From: Klebsiella ornithinolytica NBRC 105727 = ATCC 31898
Lineage (GTDB): Bacteria; Pseudomonadota; Gammaproteobacteria; Enterobacterales; Enterobacteriaceae
NCBI RefSeq assembly: GCF_001598295.1
Contig: NZ_BCYR01000018.1
Coordinates: forward strand, 16,321-80,320
DNA: 64,000 bases
Direction: 5' to 3'
This document shows positions 9,249-18,264 of the stretch, piece after piece. Position 1 is the first letter of the stretch; each line of letters starts with the position of its first letter. A model generated the notes under the pieces. It worked only from the letters and a program-made list of their open reading frames with translations, did not search any database and had not been told where the DNA came from. The translations under genes were made by a program, and so were the position numbers.

Positions 9249-10450
9249 TAACTGTTCTCCATGACAGGTTCATGTTGTGGTTTAGCCACCGCTCTGGCGA
9301 CCAACGCCGCTACCATAACCAGACCCAGCACCACCATCATGGCGCTGCGCAGGCCGAAGTGTTCGCCAAGGAAGCCCAGCAGCGGCGGCCCGACCAGGAA
9401 GGCAAGATAGCCGGTTATCGCTACCACGCTGACGCGCTTCGGCGCATCGGGACCGGTGTCGCTGGCGGCGGAAATGGTCAGCGGGAAACCGAGCGATGCG
9501 CCAAGACCCCACAGCAGTACCGAGACGCCGGCCACCCACGGGTTGTCGACGAAGATAATCAGGCCGATACCCAGCGCGCCCATCACGGCGCTGGCACGGA
9601 CTACCGTGACCCGGCTGTAGCGATCGATAAACCAGCCGCCGGTAAAGCGACCTATTGTCATCCCGAGGGTGAAGCCGGCGTAAATCAAGGAGCCGGAGGT
9701 GGGGCTAAAGCCGTGGCCGTCCACCATCAGCAGCGGCAGCCAGTCGTTGGCAGATCCTTCAGCAAAGGCCATCGCCAGCACCACGACGCCAATCAGCAAC
9801 AGCTGAACATCACGCCATACCGGCAGACCTTTTTCCTCATGATGCGCGTTCTCTGCCGCATTTTGTCCGGTTCCATCCGGGATGGCGCGAATCGCAATAG
9901 CAATCGGGGCTATCGCCACCAGCGCAGCCAGCAGAATATGCGGTGCGGCGGGCAGACCAAAACCGGTCACCGCCATCCCCACGCCGGCGCCGAACAGCGT
10001 GCCGAAGCTGTAAAATCCATGCATCATCGGCAGGACGGTTTTATTCATTTCGCGCTCGACGGCGGCGCCTTCAACGTTAATCGCCACCTCCGCCGAACCG
10101 AAGCTGGCGCCGAAAATGGCCAGCCCGATGGCAAACAGGACCGCCGAGGTGAGCCACAGCGCCACGCTGAGTACCATCATGCCGACCACGGCGCACGACA
10201 TGGTGGTGCGAATCACCTTGCGGGTGCCAAAACGTTTGACCAGCCACGCCGAGCAGAGAATCCCGCTCATCGAACCAATCGACAGGCCAAATAAAACGAT
10301 GCCCATTTCCGCCGTTGACAGCGTCAGCAGGTCACGGATCGCCGGAGTACGGGTAGCCCATGAGGCCATCAGCAATCCAGGGATAAAAAAGAACATGAAA
10401 AGGGCCCAGAGTCGGAGCTGTAAGGCCCGGCGGGAGGTTTGCGCTGTCAT
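9248..10450 (-). CDS. ybjJ: MFS transporter YbjJ
   Basis: A 400-residue, 12-helix inner-membrane MFS protein of unknown substrate. The start at 10450 gives MTAQTSRR and the E. coli-like length; the upstream extension in the same frame is cysteine/histidine-rich and lies over the intergenic palindrome. It forms a coupled pair with ybjI and diverges from rcdA. The 28-bp palindrome at 10492-10519 is only 42 bp upstream, so a TetR-type regulator, plausibly RcdA, may control it. Confidence 0.92.
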   Translation of the reverse strand: MTAQTSRRALQLRLWALFMFFFIPGLLMASWATRTPAIRDLLTLSTAEMGIVLFGLSIGSMSGILCSAWLVKRFGTRKVIRTTMSCAVVGMMVLSVALWLTSAVLFAIGLAIFGASFGSAEVAINVEGAAVEREMNKTVLPMMHGFYSFGTLFGAGVGMAVTGFGLPAAPHILLAALVAIAPIAIAIRAIPDGTGQNAAENAHHEEKGLPVWRDVQLLLIGVVVLAMAFAEGSANDWLPLLMVDGHGFSPTSGSLIYAGFTLGMTIGRFTGGWFIDRYSRVTVVRASAVMGALGIGLIIFVDNPWVAGVSVLLWGLGASLGFPLTISAASDTGPDAPKRVSVVAITGYLAFLVGPPLLGFLGEHFGLRSAMMVVLGLVMVAALVARAVAKPQHEPVMENS

Positions 10451-10491
10451 CCGTAAACGCCTGTGAATGAGAAGATGGAGACAACAGTAGC

Positions 10492-10519
10492 AAGAATGTG
10501 TACATTTGTACATATTCTT
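10492..10519. promoter_or_regulatory. 28-bp palindrome between ybjJ and rcdA, candidate TetR-family operator
   Basis: Two 13-nt arms (AAGAATGTGTACA and TGTACATATTCTT) match at 12 of 13 positions around a TT centre. It lies in the divergent spacer, 42 bp from the ybjJ start and 89 bp from the rcdA start. Length and two-fold symmetry fit a TetR dimer or pair of dimers. Binding by the adjacent RcdA is inference. Confidence 0.6.
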
Positions 10520-10608
10520 CAGAATGCGTATTCGGACAAGAACCGGGCGCCTGGGAGCGTGATATTGCTGCCGATTGCCTGCGCATGACAGCGACTAAGA
10601 GGAAAGAT

Positions 10609-11157
10609 ATGGCCCGTCGACCGAACGATCCGCAGCGCCGGGAGCGCATTTTACAGGCCACGCTGGATACCATTGCCACCCACGGGATTCACGCGGTAAC
10701 CCATCGTAAAATTGCCAGCTGTGCGGAAGTCCCGTTAGGCTCGCTGACCTACTATTTCAGCGGCATTGACGCGCTGATAGAAGAGGCGTTTCGCATTTTT
10801 ACCCGCGATATGTCCGCGCAGTACCAGCAGTTTTTTACCTCGGTCAGCAGCCGTGAAGAGGCCTGCGATGCGATTGCCGAGCTGATCTTTAGCGCCCAGG
10901 TGACGACCGCGCGAAATATGGAGTTGATGTATCAGCTGTATGCGTTTTGCAGCAGCCAGCCGGCGCTGAAGGCGGTGATGCAGCACTGGATGCGGCGCAG
11001 TCAGCAAACGCTGGAACAGTGGTTTGAGCCGGCTACGGCTCGCGGGCTGGATGCGTTTATCGAGGGAATGACCCTGCATTTTGTCACCGATAGCGCGCCG
11101 CTCTCAAAGCAGGCTATCCGCCTGATGGTCGGACGCCTGGCCGGAGAGGGGCAATAG
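10609..11157 (+). CDS. rcdA: TetR-family regulator RcdA (YbjK)
   Basis: A 182-residue TetR-type repressor/activator. The N-terminal helix-turn-helix covers about residues 25-45 (THRKIA ... [10 protein letters not shown]), and the C-terminal part is the ligand/dimer domain. The start at 10609 (MARRPNDP) matches the E. coli protein and has AAGAGGA about 6 nt upstream. In E. coli RcdA activates csgD and influences biofilm and stress genes. It diverges from ybjJ across a long palindrome and converges with the SDR gene. Confidence 0.9.
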   Translation: MARRPNDPQRRERILQATLDTIATHGIHAVTHRKIASCAEVPLGSLTYYFSGIDALIEEAFRIFTRDMSAQYQQFFTSVSSREEACDAIAELIFSAQVTTARNMELMYQLYAFCSSQPALKAVMQHWMRRSQQTLEQWFEPATARGLDAFIEGMTLHFVTDSAPLSKQAIRLMVGRLAGEGQ

Positions 11158-11200
11158 CCAGATAAAGCGCTGTACGCCGAGGTATTGCGAGATCCGAGGG

Positions 11201-12001
11201 CTATCCGCCGGTAGTGGCACCGGCCGTCATATTCACCATCGTTGCCGTCATGGCGTCGGCACGATCGGATGCCAGAAAGGTGATGACATCCGCCACCTGC
11301 GCCAGCGTCGGCAAACGTTTGAGCATGGTGCTGTGTGCCGCACCGCCAACCCACTGTTCGACCGTCAATCCCATCGCCTGCGCTTTTGCCGCAAAGACTT
11401 CCGCGGTGTAAGAGCCGGCCTCAACCGCACCGGTAATGGCGTGCGAGCGCACGCCGAGGACGCGGATATTCTTCGGCCCCAGTTCGCTGGCGAGCGCTTT
11501 GATAAAGGCTTCGCTACCCGCACAACCGACGATATGGCCCAGGTGGCCCGGCATGGCCATTGTTGCCGCCGGAGCCACGACGGTGATAATGGCGCCCGGG
11601 CGAGCGCCGCCCATATGGGGGATAACGGCTTTCGCCAGGTTGAACTGGGCCGCCAGGAACGGGGTGATGCCCTGCATAAACTCGGCGAGGGAGAGCGTCG
11701 TGATCTCCTTGCCTTGATTATGGACGAAGCCGGTAGCATTGATGACGATATCGAGCCCGCCGCTGCGCTGCGTCAGCTGCGCTATCCGCTCGCCGGTCGA
11801 TCGCTCATCGAGGACATCAACGACAAAGGTCTCGGCCCTGCCGCCCGCGGCACGAATGTCATCCGCCACCCGATCCAGCTTCTTCCGATCGCGAGCGCCG
11901 AGGTAGACTCGCGCCCCCTCGCGCGCCATAGCATGCGCCACGGCGGAGCCTATCGCACCGCTACCGCCGAAGATGACGGCAACTTTATCTTTCACCAGCA
12001 T
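11201..12001 (-). CDS. Atypical short-chain dehydrogenase/reductase-like protein
   Basis: A 266-residue Rossmann-fold protein of the SDR superfamily. The nucleotide-binding loop GGSGAIG is at 12-18, VDV near 61-63 and NATG at 88-91 (the usual NNAG). The catalytic elements are abnormal. By alignment to the ALASELGPKNIRV helix, the usual Tyr is His156, the Lys is Cys160, and the Ser region reads VVAPAA (141-146), leaving no S-Y-K triad. It may bind NAD(P) without normal redox catalysis, or use another mechanism. It is absent from this place in K-12, converges with rcdA and has no obvious partner. Confidence 0.75.
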   Translation of the reverse strand: MLVKDKVAVIFGGSGAIGSAVAHAMAREGARVYLGARDRKKLDRVADDIRAAGGRAETFVVDVLDERSTGERIAQLTQRSGGLDIVINATGFVHNQGKEITTLSLAEFMQGITPFLAAQFNLAKAVIPHMGGARPGAIITVVAPAATMAMPGHLGHIVGCAGSEAFIKALASELGPKNIRVLGVRSHAITGAVEAGSYTAEVFAAKAQAMGLTVEQWVGGAAHSTMLKRLPTLAQVADVITFLASDRADAMTATMVNMTAGATTGG

Positions 12002-12080
12002 CGCCTTTACCTCTCACCGGACTGAGCTGGTCAAAGTATGAGCAATAACCGGAAGGATGCCAATGCGATGGAGCATGCAG

Positions 12081-12887
12081 TTACCGCCGGGGTCTGCGAG
12101 CGTCTCTCTCCTCCAGCTCCTGATAGATGGCGTAGATACCTGTCGCCGCGAAGTTGCCCTGGACGCAATGAATCGCTTTTTGTTGTTCAAGCAAAATAAA
12201 GTGCCTGACTTTATTGGTGTAGTGAATCATTAACATGAATCCCAACAGCAGCCATAGCAGCATAAATTCAATAATAAAAATGGATGAGTAAGTGAAGATT
12301 TTATCTTTTTCGAAGTTTTTAATTGATTCTTCTAAATACTCCTTGCCTTCGGCTGTTGTCAGCAAGCGGCAAAGATCGTCACGATATTCGCGATCCAGGA
12401 CGCTGGCGGTGTTTTTCGTCGGGGCTTTATTGGCTTGACAGTCGTTGGCTGTGACGGTCCAGCGAGGGGGCGTCAGCAGCGTAGCCTCCGTGGCTGCGGT
12501 TCTGGAGATGTAAAAGCGATCGCCTGACTTTTTCCAAATCAACAGTGCCGTGTCTGGCGGGGCGATAAAGGTTTGCACAAGCGGTGGGACAAAATACCAC
12601 AAAGACCATGCAAAAAGAGCTGAGAACAAGAGGGTGATTAATTTCTCGGGCCAGCCTGTCGAGGGCAATTTTTTCAATGGGATGGAGATGGCAAAGAAGT
12701 TCAAAATGAAGGGGGGCACCCCCGCATTCTTTAATACGCTGCCGTGGCCTTTTTTATATTTGAAAATCCCATTGACGGCTTTTCGCAATGGCTGGAACAG
12801 AAAAGCGAGAACGGTCAGGGCCGCGACAGTTGTGCTCAGCGGCGCGCCGGAGAACTCAGAAATAACATCAGGTTGGAAAGCGGGCAT
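12081..12887 (-). CDS. Unrecognised inner-membrane protein with a periplasmic loop
   Basis: A 268-residue protein I cannot assign to a family. The start at 12887 (MPAFQPD) has AGGAG 6 nt upstream; the longer frame reaches into non-homologous arginine-rich sequence. Hydrophobic segments are near 20-36, 84-106 and 200-226. The roughly 90-residue loop between the second and third, predicted outside, carries two cysteines (about 154 and 177) that could pair. The C-terminus is charged and ends in an Arg-rich tail. Not present here in K-12; it lies between the SDR gene and rybB. Confidence 0.65.
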   Translation of the reverse strand: MPAFQPDVISEFSGAPLSTTVAALTVLAFLFQPLRKAVNGIFKYKKGHGSVLKNAGVPPFILNFFAISIPLKKLPSTGWPEKLITLLFSALFAWSLWYFVPPLVQTFIAPPDTALLIWKKSGDRFYISRTAATEATLLTPPRWTVTANDCQANKAPTKNTASVLDREYRDDLCRLLTTAEGKEYLEESIKNFEKDKIFTYSSIFIIEFMLLWLLLGFMLMIHYTNKVRHFILLEQQKAIHCVQGNFAATGIYAIYQELEERDARRPRR

Positions 12888-13209
12888 CAACATCTCCTGT
12901 GGTGAACATTCCTTATGAGTATGATTTGACTGGCGGGGCAAGCGGGAGGCGTCGCGAGCGGATCGCTCTGTTCTTTGCTGATGACGTGTGCAACTCGGCG
13001 CTTCACCCGGCGTATCAGTGTACATCACCCGCGGGGTCAGGGGAGGGCAACGCATCCATGAGTTCTGGGACAACAGAAATGGTGGGGTGAGGAGCAGGTC
13101 CAGGGAAGATGCCTGGCTGAGGTGGCGGCGGCGGTCGCCGGGCTATCGCCAATGGTACCGCCTGGCGGTTGTAACCGAATAATTTTAAACATCATAAAAT
13201 TCAGGCAAC
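12888..13209. other. Intergenic region between the unknown membrane gene and rybB
   Basis: About 320 bp upstream of the unknown membrane protein gene. It should contain that gene's promoter, but I see no confident promoter boxes. The short plus-strand frames here overlap the upstream part of the membrane protein frame and lack family matches. Confidence 0.4.
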
Positions 13210-13288
13210 AAAAAACCCATCAACCTTGAACCAAAATGGCGGGGTTGATGGGCTCCACAAAATGGGGACATCAAAGAAAAGCAGTGGC
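13210..13288 (-). ncRNA. rybB: Small regulatory RNA RybB
   Basis: A 79-nt Hfq-dependent small RNA. The 5' end reads GCCACTGCTTTTC on the minus strand, the conserved RybB seed. It is followed by a central region and a 10-bp terminator stem (CCCATCAACC / GGTTGATGGG) ending in six Ts. The sequence matches the E. coli and Salmonella RNA almost throughout and occupies the same place, between rcdA and ybjL. RybB is made under envelope stress and represses outer-membrane protein mRNAs, including porins and fadL, through its 5' end. A sigma-E promoter lies just upstream. Confidence 0.95.
13216..13252 (-). terminator. Rho-independent terminator of rybB
   Basis: A 10-bp stem with a 17-nt loop, followed on the minus strand by six Ts. 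It is the 3' end of RybB and could also stop transcription arriving from ybjL. Confidence 0.9.
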
Positions 13289-13292
13289 ACTA

Positions 13293-13322
13293 CTTATGAC
13301 TGATGCCCAAGAGAAAAGTTCT
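13293..13322 (-). promoter_or_regulatory. Sigma-E promoter of rybB
   Basis: On the minus strand AGAACTT (13322-13316) and TCATAAG (13299-13293) are separated by 16 bp. This resembles the sigma-E consensus GGAACTT / TCnnA and ends 4 nt before the RybB 5' end. RybB is a known member of the sigma-E regulon. Confidence 0.8.
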
Positions 13323-13349
13323 GCCTCTATCCATTTTTTTCTTAAATAT

Positions 13350-15035
13350 TTACTGTAGCCCTGGCCAGATGATGACAATCAGCGTCCCCGCCAGGGTCAG
13401 CAGCACGTTGGCAATCGCATAGGTGCCCGCGTAGCCCAGCGCCGGAATGTTGCTGCGCGCGGTGTCGCTGATAATTTCCATCGCCGGGGCGCAGGTGCGC
13501 GCCCCCATCATGGCGCCAAACAACATCGCGCGGTTCATACGCAGCACATAGGCGCCAAACAAGAAGCAAATCACCACCGGCACCAGGCTGACGATCAGAC
13601 CCGCCGCCAGCATCTGGCCGCCGATGGCGCCCAGGCCGTGGCCAATCCCGGCGCCGGCGCTCAGACCGACCCCGGCCATAAAGACCATCAGGCCGAACTC
13701 TTTCACCATATTGAGCGCGCCCTGCGGAATATAGCCGAAGGTCGGGTGGTTGGCGCGCAGGAAACCGAGCATAATCCCGGCAAACAGCAGCCCCGCCGCG
13801 TTACCGATACCAAAGCTGAAAGAGCTGAACTGGAAGGTGATCATGCCGATCATCAGCCCGACGATAAAGAAGGCGCAGAAGGCAAGCAGGTCGGTCACCT
13901 GGCTGTGAATGGAGATAAAGCCGATACGGTCGGCAACGGTTTTGACGCGTCGCGCATCGCCGCTGACCTGTAACACGTCGCCTTTGTTGAGCACCACGTT
14001 ATCGTCGATCGGCATTTCAATCTGGCTGCGGATGACGCGGTTTAAGAAGCAGCCGTGATCGGTCAGCTTCAGCTGGGCCAGACGGCGGCCTACGGCGTTG
14101 TGGTTTTTCACCACGATCTCTTCGGTGACGATGCGCATATCCAGCAGATCGCGGTCGAAGACCTCTTTGCCGTTACGGAAGCTGGGATCAAGGCGGGCAT
14201 GGGCGTCCGGATAACCCACCAGCGCGATATCATCGCCCATCTGCAGGACGGCATCGCCATCCGGGTTCGCCAGAATACCGTTACGGCGAATACGCTCAAT
14301 GTAGCAGCCGGTTTGCCGATAAATCCCCAGCTCGCGCAGATTTTTACCGTCAGCCCAGGCGACCAGCTCCGGGCCGACGCGATAGGCACGGATCACCGGC
14401 AGATAGACTTTACGTTTGGAGTCGGTATCGAGTCCGCGTTCACGCGCAATCTGCTGGGCGCTGGTTTGCAGATCCTGATGCTGCAGCTTCGGCATATAGC
14501 GCGCGCCGACGATCAGACTGACGAGACCAATCAGATAGGTCAGGGCGTAGCCCAGACTCAGGTGGTCGAGGGAGAGCGCCAGCCGATCGCTGGGCAGGCC
14601 AAAGTGCCGTAGCGTATCCCCCGCACCGACCAGCACCGGCGTTGACGTCATCGCGCCTGCGAGCATCCCGGCGGTCAGGCCGATGTCCCAGCCGAACAGT
14701 TTTCCCAGCCCCATCGCCAGCAGCATCGCGCTGCCGACCATCACCAGGGCGAGCATCAGATAGTTTTTTCCGTCGCGGAAAAAAATAGAAAAAAAGTTGG
14801 GACCCGCTTCCACGCCAACGCAAAAAATAAACAGCATAAAGCCCAGATTTAGCGCATCAGTGTTAATACTGAAATGCTGCTGACCTAATAATAATGAAAC
14901 CACTAAAACGCCAATAGAATTACCAAGTTGTACTGACCCGAGACGAAGTTTCCCGAGACAAAGCCCCAGGGCAAGTACAACGAATAATAACAGGATGTAA
15001 TTCCCGTTTAACAAATCTGCGACGTTTATATTCAC
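13350..15035 (-). CDS. ybjL: Putative transporter YbjL (AspT/YidE family)
   Basis: A 561-residue inner-membrane protein of the aspartate:alanine exchanger family. Two five-helix halves (about 1-180 and 380-561) flank two TrkA_C-type domains (about 200-370), and the second half shows [11 protein letters not shown] near 522. The GTG at 15035 gives the E. coli length, with GAGAAG about 9 nt upstream. The substrate is unproven; YbjL of E. coli has been linked to glutamate or succinate export. The gene is monocistronic, with rybB immediately downstream on the same strand. Confidence 0.9.
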   Translation of the reverse strand: MNINVADLLNGNYILLLFVVLALGLCLGKLRLGSVQLGNSIGVLVVSLLLGQQHFSINTDALNLGFMLFIFCVGVEAGPNFFSIFFRDGKNYLMLALVMVGSAMLLAMGLGKLFGWDIGLTAGMLAGAMTSTPVLVGAGDTLRHFGLPSDRLALSLDHLSLGYALTYLIGLVSLIVGARYMPKLQHQDLQTSAQQIARERGLDTDSKRKVYLPVIRAYRVGPELVAWADGKNLRELGIYRQTGCYIERIRRNGILANPDGDAVLQMGDDIALVGYPDAHARLDPSFRNGKEVFDRDLLDMRIVTEEIVVKNHNAVGRRLAQLKLTDHGCFLNRVIRSQIEMPIDDNVVLNKGDVLQVSGDARRVKTVADRIGFISIHSQVTDLLAFCAFFIVGLMIGMITFQFSSFSFGIGNAAGLLFAGIMLGFLRANHPTFGYIPQGALNMVKEFGLMVFMAGVGLSAGAGIGHGLGAIGGQMLAAGLIVSLVPVVICFLFGAYVLRMNRAMLFGAMMGARTCAPAMEIISDTARSNIPALGYAGTYAIANVLLTLAGTLIVIIWPGLQ

Positions 15036-15303
15036 GAAAGCCAACTTCTCATTTACTAGTAAGTTGTTGAAGGAAATGGTTATTTGGTCTAAGGTTGGTC
15101 CAGTGTTCGCGTTGTCCCGAACCCTGTTCTGGCATCCCGTTATAACCAGTAAAAACAGAGCCGGTAGTTTAATCCTTCCTGGATGCTGCGGCTAGTCACA
15201 ATCGTTTTTACGCCGATGGGGAGCTAAATTGGCATGGATTGCCGGAATGCTTTATCTGACTGGACGAATTGAAGTGGGTTAGAAGCAGAATCAGGAGGAT
15301 ATT

Positions 15304-15687
15304 GTGAAATCTGAGCGTGCCTGGGTGGGTATTACCTGTGGGTTCTTTCTGTTTATCGTAGTGTGTTTATTGCTGTTACTGCATATGAAAGGCGTCTTTC
15401 GGGCTACCGGTAATCCTGAGGTTGGACTGCTCTATTTTTTGCTGCCCGGTGCGGCCGCCAGCTGCCTCTCTCCGGGGCGACGCGTCATCCAGCCGCTGGT
15501 GGGGGCAATTCTGGCTACCCCCGTCTGTCTGCTGATCATGCGGATTTTTTTTGCGGCTCAGCGTACCTTCTGGCAACAGCTGGCGTGGCTGTTTAGCGCG
15601 GTGTTCTGGTGCGCGCTGGGCGCGCTGTGCTTTCTGTTTATCTGCGCCTGGCTGGATACCAGACGCAATCATTCGTCAGAGAAATGA
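15304..15687 (+). CDS. ybjM: Inner-membrane protein YbjM
   Basis: A 127-residue membrane protein with four hydrophobic segments (about 8-28, 40-55, 62-83 and 90-117), matching E. coli YbjM in length and in the segments HMKGVFRA and SAVFWCALGALCFLF. The start is GTG at 15304 with AGGAGG 6-7 nt upstream. It converges with grxA, six bases apart. Function is unknown. Confidence 0.88.
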   Translation: MKSERAWVGITCGFFLFIVVCLLLLLHMKGVFRATGNPEVGLLYFLLPGAAASCLSPGRRVIQPLVGAILATPVCLLIMRIFFAAQRTFWQQLAWLFSAVFWCALGALCFLFICAWLDTRRNHSSEK

Positions 15688-15693
15688 GTCGGC

Positions 15694-15957
15694 TCAGGCA
15701 AACAGACCGAGATTCTCTTTCGCCCAGGCTTCAAAATCAGTGCAGCCGCCGATATGTTTTTGATCGACAAAAATCTGCGGAACGGTCTCAACCGGTTTAC
15801 CTACGGTCTTTTCCAGGTCGCTCTTGCTGATGCCTTCGGCGTGAATATCAACGTAGCGGTAGTTGAAGTCATCGCGTTCATTGGTCAGTTTCTCTGCCAG
15901 CTCTTTGGCGCGAACACAATACGGGCAACCAGGACGACCAAAAATAACGGTAAACAT
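15694..15957 (-). CDS. grxA: Glutaredoxin 1
   Basis: An 87-residue dithiol glutaredoxin that uses glutathione to reduce ribonucleotide reductase, PAPS reductase and OxyR disulphides in the cytoplasm. The active site is C11-P-Y-C14, with the cis-Pro TVPQIF near 59-64 and GG at 70-71. It is two residues longer than in E. coli. A TATAAT lies on the minus strand at 16099-16094 without a good -35, which fits the known OxyR-activated promoter. A REP-like palindrome sits in the inferred leader. Confidence 0.95.
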   Translation of the reverse strand: MFTVIFGRPGCPYCVRAKELAEKLTNERDDFNYRYVDIHAEGISKSDLEKTVGKPVETVPQIFVDQKHIGGCTDFEAWAKENLGLFA

Positions 15958-15978
15958 ACTTTCTCTCCTTAAATCTCA

Positions 15979-16020
15979 GCCGGATGGCGAATGACCGCTA
16001 TGATGACGCGTTATGCCGGC
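15979..16020. repeat. REP-like palindrome upstream of grxA
   Basis: GCCGGATGGCG and CGCGTTATGCCGGC form an imperfect hairpin resembling half of a REP/BIME unit. It lies between the grxA start and its likely -10, so it would be in the 5' leader if that promoter is right. Confidence 0.4.
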
Positions 16021-16166
16021 GAGGAAAAGAAGGTTCTGCCTTTTTCTTCGATGGTTTAAGGCTATGTTTGATAAATGTCTTCGTGGTTAAATCATTATAC
16101 TGTGTCTGCCGCGCGCGATTAGCCAGGAGAGCGCGCGAATAATATTGACTGGAGGAGAGCTGAGCT

Positions 16167-16454
16167 ATGCGATCGCCTGCCGTTTTGCCGAAAAGCGTTC
16201 TGGTGGTAGAGATCATCGGGATTGCGCTGTTGACCCTCGCCTGGCTCTCGCTCAATCAGTACCTGCAGCTGCCGGCGCCGTTTTCCAGCCCGACGGCGGC
16301 GATGCTGATGATCTTTTCCGGGATCCTGCTGATGCTCCCGGCCGCGATAGCATTAATGTGGCGAATGGCCAGGATCGTCGCGCCGCAGCTGACTCACACT
16401 CCAAAACCAACTTCTTCATCAGACAGAGAAAAACAAGATGACGCCGACCATTGA
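16167..16454 (+). CDS. ybjC: YbjC family small membrane protein
   Basis: A 95-residue protein with two transmembrane segments (about 12-31 and 45-67) and a short charged tail, equal in length to E. coli YbjC. It overlaps nfsA by 17 nt and is probably the first gene of ybjC-nfsA-rimK-ybjN, a unit under MarA/SoxS control in E. coli. GGAGGAG precedes the start. Function is unknown. Confidence 0.88.
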   Translation: MRSPAVLPKSVLVVEIIGIALLTLAWLSLNQYLQLPAPFSSPTAAMLMIFSGILLMLPAAIALMWRMARIVAPQLTHTPKPTSSSDREKQDDADH

Positions 16455-17160
16455 TCTGCTGCGTAGCCACCGCTCCATCCGCCACTTCACCGATGCGCCG
16501 ATCGGCGACGAACAGCGCGAAGCTATTATCGCCAGCGCGCAGGGGGCCTCGAGCTCGAGCTTTTTACAATGCAGCTCTATTATTCGCGTCACCGATCCTC
16601 AGCTTCGTCAGCAGCTGGTCACGATGAGCGGCGGCCAGCAGCACGTGGCGCGCGCGGCGGAATTCTGGGTATTTTGCGCCGACTTTAACCGTCTGCTGCA
16701 AATCTGTCCGGATGCCCGGCTCGGGCTGGCCGAACAGCTGCTGCTGGGGGCGGTGGATACCGCAATGATGGCGCAAAATGCGCTGGTTGCCGCCGAATCC
16801 CTGGGCCTCGGCGGCGTCTATATCGGTGGGATCCGCAATAGCATTGAAGAGGTGACCGAACTGCTGAAATTGCCACAGCACGTCCTGCCGCTGTTTGGTC
16901 TGTGTCTGGGATGGCCTGCCGATAACCCTGAGGTGAAGCCGCGTATGCCCGCCGCTATGCTGGTGCATGAAAATGCGTACCAGCCGGTGGATGAGGCAGT
17001 GCTGGCGCAATATGATGAGCAGATGGCGCAATACTACCTGTCGCGCGGCAGCAACACCCGCCGTGATACCTGGAGCGACCATATTCGCCGCACTATCATT
17101 AAAGAAAGTCGCCCGTTTATTCTCGAATATCTGCATAAGCAGGGGTGGGCAACGCGCTGA
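16438..17160 (+). CDS. nfsA: Oxygen-insensitive NADPH nitroreductase NfsA
   Basis: A 240-residue FMN-dependent homodimeric cytoplasmic enzyme that reduces nitroaromatics (nitrofurans, nitrofurazone) and quinones with NADPH by two-electron transfer. The FMN-binding RSHRSIRHF is at 8-16, the GLGGVYIGGIRN segment near 121-132 and the KESRPFI segment near the C-terminus. The length equals E. coli NfsA. Its loss is a classic route to nitrofurantoin resistance; this copy looks intact. Confidence 0.95.
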   Translation: MTPTIDLLRSHRSIRHFTDAPIGDEQREAIIASAQGASSSSFLQCSSIIRVTDPQLRQQLVTMSGGQQHVARAAEFWVFCADFNRLLQICPDARLGLAEQLLLGAVDTAMMAQNALVAAESLGLGGVYIGGIRNSIEEVTELLKLPQHVLPLFGLCLGWPADNPEVKPRMPAAMLVHENAYQPVDEAVLAQYDEQMAQYYLSRGSNTRRDTWSDHIRRTIIKESRPFILEYLHKQGWATR

Positions 17161-17237
17161 TTGCGTGTACACTGCTGCCTGCTTTCCGCCCCGCCATTTG
17201 GTGCACCGGGCGGTCGTGGCGCAATTAACATATTGCA

Positions 17238-17255
17238 GGCCCGCCGGAGCGGGCC
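17238..17255 (+). terminator. Hairpin between nfsA and rimK
   Basis: A 7-bp perfect stem (GGCCCGC / GCGGGCC, loop CGGA) ending in TTGTT, 18 bp before the rimK GTG. It may attenuate readthrough from nfsA or shape rimK initiation. Confidence 0.5.
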
Positions 17256-17273
17256 TTGTTGCAGAGGTGCAGG

Positions 17274-18176
17274 GTGAAAATTGCTATATTATCCCGGGAT
17301 GGAACGCTTTATTCATGTCGTCGCCTGCGCGAAGCCGCGCAAAAACGCGGCCACCAGGTGGAAATCCTCGATCCGCTTTCCTGCTATATGAACGTGAGTC
17401 CGGTGGCCTCATCGATTCACTATAAAGGACGTCAGCTCCCGCATTTCGATGCCGTGATCCCGCGCATTGGTTCGGCGATTACCTATTACGGGACCGCTGC
17501 CCTTCGTCAGTTTGAACTGCTCGGCAGCTATCCGCTCAATGAATCGGTGGCGATAACCCGCGCCCGCGACAAGCTGCGCTCGCTGCAGCTGCTGGCGCGG
17601 CAGGGCATCGATCTGCCGCTGACCGGGATCGCGCACTCTCCGGATGATACCAGCGACCTGATTGCCATGGTCGGCGGCGCGCCGCTGGTGGTCAAACTGG
17701 TGGAAGGGACGCAGGGCATCGGGGTGGTGCTGGCGGAGACCCGCCAGGCGGCAGAGAGCGTGATCGACGCTTTCCGCGGCCTGAATGCGCATATTCTGGT
17801 TCAGGAGTATATCGCCGAGGCGAAAGGGCGGGATGTCCGCTGCCTGGTCGTGGGTAATGAAGTGGTGGCGGCGATCGAGCGGCGGGCGAAAGAGGGCGAT
17901 TTCCGCTCTAACCTGCACCGCGGCGGTGTGGCGACGGTGGCCACGATCAGCGATCAGGAACGTGAGATGGCCATCAGGGCGGCGCAAACCCTGGGGCTGG
18001 ATGTCGCCGGGGTGGATATCCTTCGCGCGACCCGTGGGCCGCTGGTCATGGAAGTGAACGCCTCTCCGGGTCTGGAGGGCATTGAAACGACCACCGGAAT
18101 TGATATTGCCGGGCGCATGATCGCCTGGATTGAGCGTCAGGCCACGCCAGAATTTTGTCTGAAAATGGGCGGATAA
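17274..18176 (+). CDS. rimK: Ribosomal protein S6--L-glutamate ligase RimK
   Basis: A 300-residue ATP-grasp enzyme that adds glutamate residues to the C-terminus of ribosomal protein S6 and can make poly-alpha-glutamate. ATP-grasp elements include [15 protein letters not shown] near 141-155, the [10 protein letters not shown] segment near 181 and the metal-binding [10 protein letters not shown] near 260. The GTG at 17274 gives the E. coli length; the frame upstream adds only six residues across the intergenic hairpin. Confidence 0.95.
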   Translation: MKIAILSRDGTLYSCRRLREAAQKRGHQVEILDPLSCYMNVSPVASSIHYKGRQLPHFDAVIPRIGSAITYYGTAALRQFELLGSYPLNESVAITRARDKLRSLQLLARQGIDLPLTGIAHSPDDTSDLIAMVGGAPLVVKLVEGTQGIGVVLAETRQAAESVIDAFRGLNAHILVQEYIAEAKGRDVRCLVVGNEVVAAIERRAKEGDFRSNLHRGGVATVATISDQEREMAIRAAQTLGLDVAGVDILRATRGPLVMEVNASPGLEGIETTTGIDIAGRMIAWIERQATPEFCLKMGG

Positions 18177-18264
18177 CCGGCGCGGGCGACACTTTCATGG
18201 TATGCGCTGCGTTTTTTGCGTAAGCTATGGCGTCGTTTTTCTACAGTAAGAGGTCACAGGTCAT

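Noticed and set aside
9272..10294. 340-codon open frame on the plus strand opposite ybjJ
   Set aside because: Rich in His, Gln and Arg with no family pattern; it is the antisense shadow of a membrane-protein gene in G+C-rich DNA.
12899..13182. Two overlapping plus-strand frames of about 63 codons
   Set aside because: They overlap the antisense of the upstream extension of the unknown membrane gene and have no supporting signal.
15958..16166. OxyR site upstream of grxA
   Set aside because: Expected from E. coli regulation, but I could not place four ATAG/CTAT quarter-sites at the right spacing by eye.
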